From: JAICJC01 sp963757605
GTDB lineage: Bacteria; Actinomycetota; Thermoleophilia; Gaiellales; JAICJC01
Direction of reading: 5' to 3'
DNA: 64,000 nt
Assembly (NCBI GenBank): GCA_963757605.1
Contig: CAVWSF010000001.1
Location: forward strand, 682,001-746,000
How positions within the stretch are numbered: the first letter of the stretch is position 1; each line of letters begins with the position of its first letter. This document shows positions 25,013-33,290 of the stretch, piece after piece. The notes beneath the pieces were generated by a model. It did not search any database. It saw nothing but the letters and a program-made list of their open reading frames with translations, and was not told the DNA's origin. The translations under genes and the position numbers were made by a program.

Positions 25013-25750
25013 CTATGCCACCGCGTGAGCGCCCGAGCGGGTCACGAGGAGATGGCCGTTCGGATGGGCCGGCACGGCCCGCGGGTGGCCGTCCACCTTG
25101 AGGGACAGGTTCCAGGGGGCGCCGGCGTCGACCCACAGCCGCCGGCCCGTGACTTTGACGTGGGCCCCGGCGGCGAGCACCCGTGCGTAGAGCACCTTGC
25201 CCTTCGCGGAGCCCTTGCGTACCTCGAGCCACGTGCTGCCGGCGCCGGCCCGGAAGACGAAGCGGGCCAACTTCGGTCCCTGCGTCGCCGGTGTCGGCGA
25301 GGTCGTCGCGGAGGCGAGATCGGTCCCGGCCTTCTGGCCCACGGCGGCGCCGGCCGTCGCCGCGCCTGACCCACCGCCGCCGAGCACGGAGTAGACCACG
25401 AAGGCGAGGAGCGCAACGACGACGACCACCGCACCGCCGAGCGCGATCCGCTGCCCGCGGCCCAGGATCGGCGCCGGCCCGGCCACGCGCCGCGGCGCGA
25501 GGACGACGTCGTCCTCCACGCCGACCACCTGGTTCAGGCGGTTCACGAGCTCCTGGGGATCGAGCCCCAGCTGCTCGGCGTAGTCGCGCAAGAAGGCGCG
25601 CGCGTAGGCGGTGCCGGGCAGCGCCTCGAAGCGCTCGTCCTCGAGCGCCATCAGATACTTGGCACGGATCTTGGTGTCAGCCTCTACCTGGTCGATGCCG
25701 AGGCCGAGCCTGATGCGTTCTTCGCGCAGCGTGGTGCCGATGCTTGCCAT
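25013..25750 (-). CDS. RodZ-like membrane protein (HTH plus DUF4115)
   Basis: A 245-residue protein with an N-terminal Cro/C1-type helix-turn-helix (residues 4-72, LREERIRLGLGIDQVE...), a single membrane span (about 101-125) and an extracellular Ala/Thr-rich linker. A C-terminal DUF4115-like beta domain (about 160-240) ends with WNLSLKVDGHP. This is the RodZ architecture, which links MreB to the cell-wall elongation machinery. The gene is followed closely by the cyclodeaminase gene but the two need not be functionally related. Confidence 0.8.
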   Translation of the reverse strand: MASIGTTLREERIRLGLGIDQVEADTKIRAKYLMALEDERFEALPGTAYARAFLRDYAEQLGLDPQELVNRLNQVVGVEDDVVLAPRRVAGPAPILGRGQRIALGGAVVVVVALLAFVVYSVLGGGGSGAATAGAAVGQKAGTDLASATTSPTPATQGPKLARFVFRAGAGSTWLEVRKGSAKGKVLYARVLAAGAHVKVTGRRLWVDAGAPWNLSLKVDGHPRAVPAHPNGHLLVTRSGAHAVA

Positions 25751-25773
25751 CGCCCCACGGGAGTCTACGGGAT

Positions 25774-26706
25774 TTATCCGTTGCGCAGGGTGCTCGTGTC
25801 GACGACCACGAAGTCGCTGCCGGTAATCTGGTTCAGCGCGCGCAGGCCGTCGTCATTGAAGTGGGCGTTCGATGCACCCTGGACGTACCACTCGGTGCCG
25901 TTGTCGGCCACGATGATCCCGTAGCGCTGCATCGCGGTCGCGATGACGCGTGCCTGGCGGGGCAGGTGCCGGACGGGGAAGTCCGACCGCAGCCGGAACC
26001 GCTCGCCCATCCTCGGATAGTTGGCGCAGTCGACGTTCGGGTCTCCCGCTCGGTGACGCGCGGGGTAGACGAAGCTGTTGCAGGTCGTGGGCACCGTGAA
26101 GCGGAGAGCGTGGTCGATGACGCCCTTCTTCACCTCGTTCCAGCGAACGAGGCCCGGCGTGATCGGCAGGCCGGCGGCGTCGGCGCTCGTCCACCCCTTC
26201 GGCCGCAGGTGGTTCGAGAGCAGGCCCCAGGTCGCCCCGGAGCCCGCGTGCCAGCCCGACGCGGTCTTGTGCACGTGGTAGAGCTCGAAGAGCCGGCAGT
26301 GGCCGCGGTCGACGATCAGCATGTGCGCGTCGGAGCCGCGCTCGATCTTCGGGCTCTTCGGGATCGGGTAGCCGACGTGGTCGGATTCGGGGCCGTACCA
26401 GTCGAACGTGACGTGCTTTCGCTTCTGCGTCCCGGGGACGACGTTGATCGGGATGCCGTAGCCCTGGAACGAGCCGAAGTCGGGATGCACGCCGACGTCG
26501 GGCAGATGGCTGATGACCGACCCGGAGTTCGCCGCCCTCGGAAGTCCGTCCACGCGCTTGTTCCACACGTTGGTCTTCGGGAACACCGGGCACTTCGGCG
26601 CGGTCTTGAGCGGTGACGCGCCCGCGCCGGGCGCGAGCAGCGCCCATCCACCGGCTCCGAGACCGCCCGCGGCGAGCGCAGCGGCTATCAGAATGCGACC
26701 CCGCAT
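25774..26706 (-). CDS. Secreted protein of unknown function (310 aa)
   Basis: The ATG at 26706 gives a clean signal peptide (MRGRILIAAALAAGGLGAGGW, cleavage probably after GASP). The mature part has a Pro/Trp-rich start (CPVFPKTNVWNKRVDGLP), HCRLFELYHVH, and a C-terminal YGIIVADNGTEWYVQGASNAHF segment. Similar proteins occur in actinobacteria and proteobacteria, but I cannot name an activity. Expected location is the cell surface or medium. Confidence 0.7.
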   Translation of the reverse strand: MRGRILIAAALAAGGLGAGGWALLAPGAGASPLKTAPKCPVFPKTNVWNKRVDGLPRAANSGSVISHLPDVGVHPDFGSFQGYGIPINVVPGTQKRKHVTFDWYGPESDHVGYPIPKSPKIERGSDAHMLIVDRGHCRLFELYHVHKTASGWHAGSGATWGLLSNHLRPKGWTSADAAGLPITPGLVRWNEVKKGVIDHALRFTVPTTCNSFVYPARHRAGDPNVDCANYPRMGERFRLRSDFPVRHLPRQARVIATAMQRYGIIVADNGTEWYVQGASNAHFNDDGLRALNQITGSDFVVVDTSTLRNG

Positions 26707-26771
26707 ACCCGGAAGGTATCGGGCTTCATCGCCTCCTAACACAACCCGCAAACGGGTGAGGAATCGCTCCT

Positions 26772-27773
26772 CTACCCGGGCGGAGCCGCGCCGGCCCGGG
26801 CCCGGACGGCGTCGAGGACGCCGGCCCGGAGGCGGTCGGCGGCGGCTTCCGAGACGCCGCCGTCGGTCAGGTCGAGCGCCCGCAGCGCCGCGCCGGCGAC
26901 CGGCGCGGTGTCGAGTTGGACGAGCCGGGCGCCCGGCGCCTCGGCGTGCACGCGGGCCGCCAGAGTCTCGAGCAGCAGGGTGCTGTCGCCGCGGAAGAGG
27001 CCGCCGGCCAGCACGAGCGGGAACTCGGCTCCGGTCATCTCGAGCTTGTGCGCGGCGAGCAAGGCCGATTCGCCCAGCTCGCGCCCGGCCCAGCGCACGA
27101 TCCCGCGCGCCACCTCATCGCCGCTCTCGGCGGCCCTCAGGACGGTCGGCGCGGCGCTCCGCGACCGCTCGTCGCCGCGGCTTGCCCGCTCGAGCAGCTC
27201 GGCCGCCGACCGGCAGCCGTAGAGGGTGCAGAGGAGCTCGGTCAGCTCCGTGGCGGGCCCGCGGCCCGTGTAGGCGTTCGCAACCGCCAGGAGGGCGGCG
27301 TCGGAGACGTCGCTCGCGCTCCCGGTGTCGCCGAACTCGGCCCCCTGGCCGAGCGTGCGGAACGTCCGCCCGTCGCGCGCGCGCCCGGCCGAGATCGCGC
27401 CCGTCCCGGCGATGACCACCACGCCGACGCCGTCGGCGGTACCGGCGCGCAGGGCGATGAACGAGTCGTTGGTCACCTCGACCGAGCCGGCGACCCCGAG
27501 CTGGTCCACCTCGGCGGTCATCCGGGGAAGGTCTGAGTCCCAGTCGATTCCCGCGAGCCCGAACGCCGCCGCCGTAACGTCGCCGATCTCCGCGCCCGCC
27601 GCCTGGAGCGCGCGCCCGGCCGCCTCGCGCAGCGACTCGCCGGCACCGCGCATTCCGACGACCTCCCAGTTGGCGGGGCCGCTGGTCGCAAACCCGCGCA
27701 CCGTGCCGTCGGCGTGGGCGATGACAGCGTGGGTCTTGGTGCCGCCGCCGTCGATCCCGAGGACGAGCGTCAC
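26772..27773 (-). CDS. BadF/BadG/BcrA/BcrD-type kinase (N-acetylglucosamine kinase-like)
   Basis: A 333-residue ASKHA-fold protein. The phosphate-1 motif GIDGGGTKTHAVIA (6-19), DSFIALRAG, GVVVIAGTGAISAG (phosphate 2) and LVLAGGLFRGDS (adenosine motif) match the NAGK subfamily. It is the last gene of the sugar operon starting at the ROK regulator. It likely phosphorylates an imported amino sugar. A second paralogue lies at 42129. Confidence 0.8.
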   Translation of the reverse strand: MTLVLGIDGGGTKTHAVIAHADGTVRGFATSGPANWEVVGMRGAGESLREAAGRALQAAGAEIGDVTAAAFGLAGIDWDSDLPRMTAEVDQLGVAGSVEVTNDSFIALRAGTADGVGVVVIAGTGAISAGRARDGRTFRTLGQGAEFGDTGSASDVSDAALLAVANAYTGRGPATELTELLCTLYGCRSAAELLERASRGDERSRSAAPTVLRAAESGDEVARGIVRWAGRELGESALLAAHKLEMTGAEFPLVLAGGLFRGDSTLLLETLAARVHAEAPGARLVQLDTAPVAGAALRALDLTDGGVSEAAADRLRAGVLDAVRARAGAAPPG

Positions 27774-28714
27774 CGGGCCGCCACCGCGCCCGCCGAGCGG
27801 TAGGCCTCCTCGACCACCCGCATCACGACCCGGCCGTCGGCCCCGTCCGGCGAGGGCTGGCGCCCTGCGCGGACGGCGGCCACGAACTCGGCCATCTGGG
27901 CCGTGTACATCGACTGCGGGCAGTGCTCGTAGTCGGGCGCCGGCGGCTCCGTGAAGCCGAAGATGCTGGAGTAGCCACCCGTGCCGTACACCTCCGTCTC
28001 AGCCTCGAGGCCCTCCAGGTGCGGGTGCCACCAGCCCGACTCGACGACCGAGTTCGTGCCGTTCGACCACGAGACGAGCAGGATCGCGTCGTCGTCGACG
28101 GCGATCTCGCTGTAGCGCGTGCCGGCGACGGCACACACCCGCACCGGCTCCGGGCCGCCCAGCAGGAAGCGGGCGGTGTCGATCGCGTGGACGCCCATGT
28201 CGGCCAGCGCCCCGCCGCCGGCCAGCTCCGGGTCGACGAACCAGCCCGCCGGGCCCCACTTCGCGTGCACGCCGTAGCCGCGTGTCTTCACGATCTCGCC
28301 CAGCTCGCCGGCGGCGATCCGGTCGCGCAGCGCGAGGACGCCGGGATGGAAGCGCCAGCAGTGGGCCACCATCAGGAAGGCGCTCGAGCGGCCGGCTGCG
28401 GCGACCATCGCATCGGCCTCGGCGACATCCATCGCCATCGGCTTCTCGACCAACACGTGCTGGCCGGCGTCGAGGAACGCGACCGACTGCTCGGCGTGGA
28501 GGCTGTTCGGCGTCGCGACGACGGCGGCGTCGATCCCGGGGTCGCCGGCCAGCTCGCGCCAGTCAGTCGTCGTGCGGGCGATCCCGAACGTCTCGGCCAG
28601 CCGCGCCAGCGACTCGGGCCGCCAGTTGGCGGCGGCGACGAGCTCCGCGCCGGGCAGCTCCGCGACCGCGCGGGCGTGGTAGGCCGCGATGAACCCGGAG
28701 CCGAGCACGGCCAC
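27770..28714 (-). CDS. Gfo/Idh/MocA family oxidoreductase
   Basis: A 314-residue NAD(P)-dependent sugar dehydrogenase. It has the Rossmann motif GSGFIAAYHARAV at the start, the EKPMAMDVAEADAM catalytic-loop signature and GGALADMGVHAIDTARFLLG, typical of the C-terminal domain. A GTG at 28714 begins close to the expected N-terminus (VAVLGSG). It overlaps the kinase start by 4 nt and follows the ABC permeases. It probably oxidises or epimerises the imported sugar. Confidence 0.85.
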   Translation of the reverse strand: MAVLGSGFIAAYHARAVAELPGAELVAAANWRPESLARLAETFGIARTTTDWRELAGDPGIDAAVVATPNSLHAEQSVAFLDAGQHVLVEKPMAMDVAEADAMVAAAGRSSAFLMVAHCWRFHPGVLALRDRIAAGELGEIVKTRGYGVHAKWGPAGWFVDPELAGGGALADMGVHAIDTARFLLGGPEPVRVCAVAGTRYSEIAVDDDAILLVSWSNGTNSVVESGWWHPHLEGLEAETEVYGTGGYSSIFGFTEPPAPDYEHCPQSMYTAQMAEFVAAVRAGRQPSPDGADGRVVMRVVEEAYRSAGAVAAR

Positions 28715-28735
28715 CCGCAGCCGAGTTGGCCATGC

Positions 28736-29566
28736 TCAGCCCTTGATTCCGGTGAGAGAGACGCCCTCGATGAAGACCCGCTGAGCCAGGAAGAAGATCA
28801 GGATGACGGGCACCATGAAGATGATGGACGCCGCCATCGTCAGGTTCCACTCCACGTGGTGCAGGGTCTTGAACTGGGAGAGCGCAAGCGAGAGGGTCTG
28901 GGCCTGCGGGTTCTCGCCCACCCAGACGAGCACATCGTAGAAGTTGTTCCAGGCGTAGATGAAGTTGAACAGGCCGACCGCAGCCAGCGCCGGCTTGGCG
29001 AGCGGGATGATGACCCGGCGCATGATCTCGATGTCGCCGCCTCCGTCGACCCGGATCGCGTCGGCCAGCTCCTGCGGGATCGTGAGGAAGAACTGGCGCA
29101 GGAGGAAGATCGAGAACGCGTCTCCGAAGAAGCTCGGCAGGATCAGCGGCTTCAGCGTCCCGACCCACTGGATCCCCGTCCAGTCCATGTGCTGGGCGAA
29201 GATGACGTAGAGCGAGATCGTGGTCACCTGGGTCGGCAGCATGAGCGTCGAGAGGACGAGCAGGAAGACCACGTTTCGCCCGCGCCAGTCGATCCGCGAG
29301 AAGGCGTAGGCGACCGGGATGCACGAGACGATGACGCCGACGGTCGAGAGGCCGGCGTAGAGCACCGTGTTCCACGTGTAGCGCACGAGGTCGATCTCGC
29401 TGAAGACGGTGCGGAAGTTCGACCACTCGACCGGGCTCGGGACGAGCCGCTGCGACAGCGCCTGCTGGTCGGTCATGAGCGCCGTCGCGAGCATGAAGAG
29501 GATCGGCAGCAGGAAGGCGAGCGAGATCGCGATCAGGATCGCGTGGTTGGCGACCGCCAGCAGCAT
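28736..29566 (-). CDS. Carbohydrate ABC transporter permease, MalG type
   Basis: A 276-residue inner-membrane permease with six helices and the EAA loop (ELADAIRVDGGGDIEIMRRVIIPLAKPAL). The ATG at 29566 (MLLAVANHAILIAISLAFLLP) gives the usual MalG length; the open frame extends further upstream but lacks a canonical start near the MalF stop. Functions with the MalF-type permease and lipoprotein next to it; the ATPase is elsewhere (43151). Confidence 0.87.
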   Translation of the reverse strand: MLLAVANHAILIAISLAFLLPILFMLATALMTDQQALSQRLVPSPVEWSNFRTVFSEIDLVRYTWNTVLYAGLSTVGVIVSCIPVAYAFSRIDWRGRNVVFLLVLSTLMLPTQVTTISLYVIFAQHMDWTGIQWVGTLKPLILPSFFGDAFSIFLLRQFFLTIPQELADAIRVDGGGDIEIMRRVIIPLAKPALAAVGLFNFIYAWNNFYDVLVWVGENPQAQTLSLALSQFKTLHHVEWNLTMAASIIFMVPVILIFFLAQRVFIEGVSLTGIKG

Positions 29567-29628
29567 CCGCCGGCGGCGGACCGCCGTCGGGACGGCCCGG
29601 CGGCGCTCACCGAGTGCGACGGTGGCGG

Positions 29629-30639
29629 CTATGAGAGCCCTCCCCCGCCGTAGTGCACCCACCGCTTGGAGGTGAGCAGGAGCACGGCCGTGCAGATCAT
29701 GATCGCGACGAACATGACCCACGCCATCGCCGCGGCGTAGCCCATGTGGAAGTAGCGGAACGCCTGCTCATAGAGCCAGATGCCGTAGAAGAGCAGGGAG
29801 TTCTGCGGGTCGCCCAGGTCGTGGTTCCCGCTGGCCGGGCCGCTCGCGATGTAGGCCTGGTCGAAGTACTGGAAGCCGTCGATCACCCCGATGATCAGGC
29901 TGAAGAAGATGACCGGCGTGAGCATCGGGAGCGTGACGTGGCGGAACCGCTGCCAGGCGTTCGCGCCCTCGATGGCGATGGCCTCGTAGAGCTGCTTGGG
30001 GATGTTGAGGAGCCCCGCCATGTAGAGCACGATCGCGTCGCCCACGCCCCAGATCCCGACGAAGAGCAGCGCCGGCTTCGCCCACTGCGGATCGCCGAAC
30101 CAGAGCGGCGGGGTGATGCCGGGGACGGCGTCGAGCAGCTGGTTGAACGGCCCGATCGGGTTCAGCAGGTACACGAAGACCAGCGCGGCGCCGACCCGCG
30201 GCGCGACGGACGGCATGAAGAAGAGCGTCCGGTAGACGTTCGTGCCGCGCCGCGGGCGGGTGAGGAGCATCGCCGTCGCCATGCCGGTGGCGATCCGAAG
30301 CGGCACGCCGAAGGCGATGATCCAGAGGGTGTTCTTCACCCCGGTCATGTAGTAGGGATCCTGCGCGCCGCCGATCCCGAACATGAACTTGTAGTTCGAC
30401 AGCCCGATCCACTTGGGCGACGAGATGATGTCGTAGTGGGTGAACGAGTAGTAGAACGACAGGGCCATCGGGATCAGCTGGAACGCCAGGAACCCGATGA
30501 TCCACGGCGACAGGAGCAGGGCGACGAACGCGTACTTCCGCACGGCTGAGCGCCGCCGCGCGCGGCGGCGCTCGGCGTACGCCGGGGAGCCGGCGTACGC
30601 CGGGGGGCCGGCAGGGCCTCGGTCGCTACGGGGCCTCAC
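29629..30639 (-). CDS. Carbohydrate ABC transporter permease, MalF type
   Basis: A 336-residue permease with six helices and the EAA loop (QLYEAIAIEGANAWQRFRHVTLPMLTP). I use the GTG at 30639, which overlaps the lipoprotein gene end. The first 30 residues are Pro/Ala/Arg-rich and encoded by a GC palindrome and an 18-bp tandem repeat, so the true start may be later. Part of the operon lipoprotein, MalF, MalG, oxidoreductase, kinase. Confidence 0.84.
   Translation of the reverse strand: MRPRSDRGPAGPPAYAGSPAYAERRRARRRSAVRKYAFVALLLSPWIIGFLAFQLIPMALSFYYSFTHYDIISSPKWIGLSNYKFMFGIGGAQDPYYMTGVKNTLWIIAFGVPLRIATGMATAMLLTRPRRGTNVYRTLFFMPSVAPRVGAALVFVYLLNPIGPFNQLLDAVPGITPPLWFGDPQWAKPALLFVGIWGVGDAIVLYMAGLLNIPKQLYEAIAIEGANAWQRFRHVTLPMLTPVIFFSLIIGVIDGFQYFDQAYIASGPASGNHDLGDPQNSLLFYGIWLYEQAFRYFHMGYAAAMAWVMFVAIMICTAVLLLTSKRWVHYGGGGLS
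30550..30571 (-). promoter_or_regulatory. GC palindrome at the start of the MalF-type gene
   Basis: A perfect 22-bp GC-only palindrome (GCGCCGCCGCG mirrored) followed at 30574-30609 by two tandem 18-bp units starting GGCGTACGCCGGGG. They lie 55-76 bases past the binding-protein stop on the coding strand. Such a hairpin can hold mRNA 3' ends and keep the lipoprotein message more abundant than the permeases (inference). Confidence 0.35.
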
Positions 30640-31996
30640 CCAGCTGAAGCTGGTTCTCCACATCGCTGTCGAGCGTCGTGAGCCCGCCCTGCAGGTCGCT
30701 CACCTTCCCCGCCACCCACTTGTTGTCGAAGTCCGAGAGCAGCTTCGCGTAGCCGGCGCCGCTCGGCGTGAGCGGCGGCGAGAACGACGAGTCCGCATTG
30801 TTCCAGACGTCGATGAACGTGTGGAACTGCGGCGGCAGCGCCAGGTCGGGCGACCCTGCCGATTCCGCGGTGGTGGGCACGTTCCCGACCGCGTTTGCCA
30901 TCGGCACCAGGTAGGCGGGGTCGTGCGAGAGGTACTTCACGAGCAGCCACGCCTGGTCGGGATGCGGCGACCCCTTCGGGATGCCGACGATCGTGCCGCC
31001 GACGCGGGCCGCTCCGTACAGGTTCGGGTCGGAGTCGGCGGCGGGCATGAACGCCGTGTCGTAGCTCAGCTCCGGGTGCTCGCGCTTGATGAACGCCGTG
31101 CGCCACTCGCCGTCGAACATCATCGCGACCTTGCCGGTCTCGAGGGCGTTCGACGCGCTGAACTCGTTGCCGTTGTAGCTCTGGAAGAACTTCGCGATGT
31201 TGTCGTAGCCGTACCAGTCGACCAGCTCCTTCTGCCACTGCATCGCCGCGGCCCAGTTCGGGTCGGAGGCGAACGCGGGCTTCCCGGAGTCGTCGAACCA
31301 CTGCGCGCCCCACATGCGGGCGAGGTCGGAGATCCCCTGCTGGCCCCAGTCCTGGAGCGGCACGAACCCGGCGACCTTGATCGAGCCGTCCGGGTTGCGC
31401 TGGGTCAGCTTCTTGGCATCGTCCATGAGCTCTGTCATGGTCTTGGGCGGCGCCGTGATCCCGGCCTTCGCGAACAGGTCCTTGTTGTAGTAGAGGCCGA
31501 ACGAGTCGGTGAGCGACGGCAGCGCGCACTGCTTGCCGTCGAAGTTGGTGTAGGTGAGCGCGGCCTTGGCGAAGTCGTCGATCGAGATGTTGTCGCGCTG
31601 CATGTACGAGCTCAGGTCCTGCCACAGGCCGCTCGAGCAGTACTGGCCGACGTAGTCGGGCCCGAACGAGAGGAAGGCGTCCGGCGGGTCGCCGGCGTTG
31701 ATGGTCTTGATGACGATCTGCTGGTCGAACGTGTCGGAGTCGGGGTAGCCGATCGTCTTCACCGTGATCCACGGGTACTTGTCATGGAAGCCCTGGAGCG
31801 TCTGCTCGAAGATCTTCTTCTCGTCTCCCGTCCACGGGTGGCGGAGGGTGATCGTGACCGGCGTCTTGTCGACCTTCAGCGGGCCGCTCGACGCGCCGCC
31901 CGAGTCGCCGCCGCCGCCGCACCCGGCGGCCGCGACGGTCGCTCCGAGCACGAGGAGCGCTCCTCCCCACCGTCTGATGCGCGTGTGAACCTTCAT
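30626..31996 (-). CDS. Sugar ABC transporter substrate-binding lipoprotein
   Basis: A 456-residue extracellular solute-binding protein (family 1). The N-terminus has a signal peptide with lipobox VAAAGC followed by a GGGG/Ser linker. The mature domain starts VTITLRHPWTGDEKKIFEQ and shows FSFGPDYVGQ-like, DSFGLYYNKDLFAKAG and GEWRTAF segments typical of oligosaccharide-binding proteins. The ATG overlaps the ROK stop (ATGA). Ligand probably an amino sugar or disaccharide from context. Confidence 0.9.
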   Translation of the reverse strand: MKVHTRIRRWGGALLVLGATVAAAGCGGGGDSGGASSGPLKVDKTPVTITLRHPWTGDEKKIFEQTLQGFHDKYPWITVKTIGYPDSDTFDQQIVIKTINAGDPPDAFLSFGPDYVGQYCSSGLWQDLSSYMQRDNISIDDFAKAALTYTNFDGKQCALPSLTDSFGLYYNKDLFAKAGITAPPKTMTELMDDAKKLTQRNPDGSIKVAGFVPLQDWGQQGISDLARMWGAQWFDDSGKPAFASDPNWAAAMQWQKELVDWYGYDNIAKFFQSYNGNEFSASNALETGKVAMMFDGEWRTAFIKREHPELSYDTAFMPAADSDPNLYGAARVGGTIVGIPKGSPHPDQAWLLVKYLSHDPAYLVPMANAVGNVPTTAESAGSPDLALPPQFHTFIDVWNNADSSFSPPLTPSGAGYAKLLSDFDNKWVAGKVSDLQGGLTTLDSDVENQLQLGEAP

Positions 31997-33138
31997 GCCA
32001 CGATCTCCCTTCTCTCCAGGTCGCGGGTGCGATCGAACATCTCCTCCCGGGCGGCGGCCAACGCGACTGACACCGCCCCGTGCAGCACCGCCTCGTCCCC
32101 GAGCTCCGTGACGGCGAGCCGGGGGCGAAACGGCGACAGCTCCTCGAGCTCGCGGGCGACGGGCCCCACGAGGAGATCGCCGCCGCCGCGGGCGATGCCA
32201 CCGCCCAGGATCACGAGCTCCGGGTCGAGCACGGGCACGACGGCCGCGATCGCGAGCGCGATCCGGCCCGCCTCCACGTCGACCGCCGCGAGCGCCGCAG
32301 GCTGGCCGCGGCGGGCGGCGGCGAAGACGGCCTTCGGCGTCCGCGCCACGAGGCCCGCGTCGCGCGCCGCGCGCATGACAGCTGCGCCCGACGCCGACTC
32401 CTCGAAGAGGCCGCGCCGGCGCACCGCGCGGTCGTGCGGGTCGCCGGCGCCGAGCGGCAGATAGCCGATCTCGCCGGCGGCGCCGCCCGCGCCGCGGTGG
32501 AGCTCTCCTCCGATCACGATCCCCAGGCCGACGCCCGTCCCGACCCACAGGAAGCAGAAGTCCGAGACGCCGCGCCCGGCGCCGAGCGCCTGCTCGCCGA
32601 GGGCCGCGAGGTTGACGTCGTTCTCGAAGCTCGTGCGGTTCCCGAGCTCGGCCCGGATCGCCTCGACGAGGCCCGGCTTCCCCCACCCGGGCAGGTTGGG
32701 AGCGAGCGAGAGCAGGCCGCGGGAGGGATCGAGGACGCCCGGGTTTCCGACCGTCGTGTGCGTCACCTGGGCCCAGCGCAGGCCGGCGTCGTCGGCCACG
32801 TCGTGGCCGATCCGGCCGATCTGGGCGACAAGCGTGGCGGCGCTCCGCGCGCGGGTGCGCTCGTCGCGCCGGGCGACGATCCGGCCGGTGATGTCGGCCA
32901 GCGCGGCGCGCACCCACTGGCGGCCGACGTCGAGGCCGACCACCCAGCCGGACTCCGGGTTCAGCTCGTAGAGGCGGGCGCCCGGGCCCTTGCGGCCGCT
33001 CTCACGCCCAACCTCCCGCACGAGGCTCGACTCGAGCAGGCCCGTCAGCGCCTGGGACACCGTCGGCTTCGAGAGGCCGCTGCGGCGCGCGACCTCCGCG
33101 CGTGACACCGATCCCGCGGAACGGATCAGCTCGAGCAC
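31993..33138 (-). CDS. ROK family transcriptional regulator
   Basis: A winged-helix repressor with a ROK sugar-kinase-like domain. The HTH is at the N-terminus (VSRAEVARRSGLSKPTVSQALTGLLE); the ROK signature GAGGAAGEIGYLPLG and an ATP/sugar-binding GLDVGRQWVRAAL follow. The first canonical start is GTG 33138, but conserved-looking coding sequence (TPSLLRAINERA) continues upstream without ATG/GTG/TTG, so a non-canonical start is possible. It heads the ABC operon and probably binds the AGGAAACTTTCCT site just upstream and its twin at 41108. Confidence 0.85.
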   Translation of the reverse strand: MLELIRSAGSVSRAEVARRSGLSKPTVSQALTGLLESSLVREVGRESGRKGPGARLYELNPESGWVVGLDVGRQWVRAALADITGRIVARRDERTRARSAATLVAQIGRIGHDVADDAGLRWAQVTHTTVGNPGVLDPSRGLLSLAPNLPGWGKPGLVEAIRAELGNRTSFENDVNLAALGEQALGAGRGVSDFCFLWVGTGVGLGIVIGGELHRGAGGAAGEIGYLPLGAGDPHDRAVRRRGLFEESASGAAVMRAARDAGLVARTPKAVFAAARRGQPAALAAVDVEAGRIALAIAAVVPVLDPELVILGGGIARGGGDLLVGPVARELEELSPFRPRLAVTELGDEAVLHGAVSVALAAAREEMFDRTRDLERREIVA

Positions 33139-33226
33139 GGCGCGCTCGTTGATCGCGCGCAGCAGGCTCGGCGTTCCCGGTGAGAATGCGGGCTCGATAC
33201 GACCAGCCTCCCGCTGCCGTATAGTA

Positions 33227-33239
33227 AGGAAACTTTCCT
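33227..33239. promoter_or_regulatory. ROK operator, AGGAAACTTTCCT
   Basis: A perfect 13-bp palindrome in the divergent region between the ROK regulator (-) and the DegT aminotransferase (+). It overlaps plausible -10-like elements (TACTAT on the minus strand, GATATG on the plus strand). The same site with a G centre occurs at 41108. Confidence 0.65.
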
Positions 33240-33290
33240 GACAGTTGGAGACGATATGCCCGATCGCGGACGGAAGTCAAGAGGCCCGAT

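Noticed and set aside
26772..27773. BadF/BcrA benzoyl-CoA reductase activator
   Set aside because: No other benzoyl-CoA reductase or 2-hydroxyacyl-CoA dehydratase gene and no iron-sulfur Cys; the sugar operon context favours the NAGK-type kinase.
33138..33290. Carbon-type palindrome as an intrinsic terminator
   Set aside because: The 13-bp AGGAAACTTTCCT repeat is too AT-rich and short, has no T run, and recurs at a second divergent promoter, which fits an operator.
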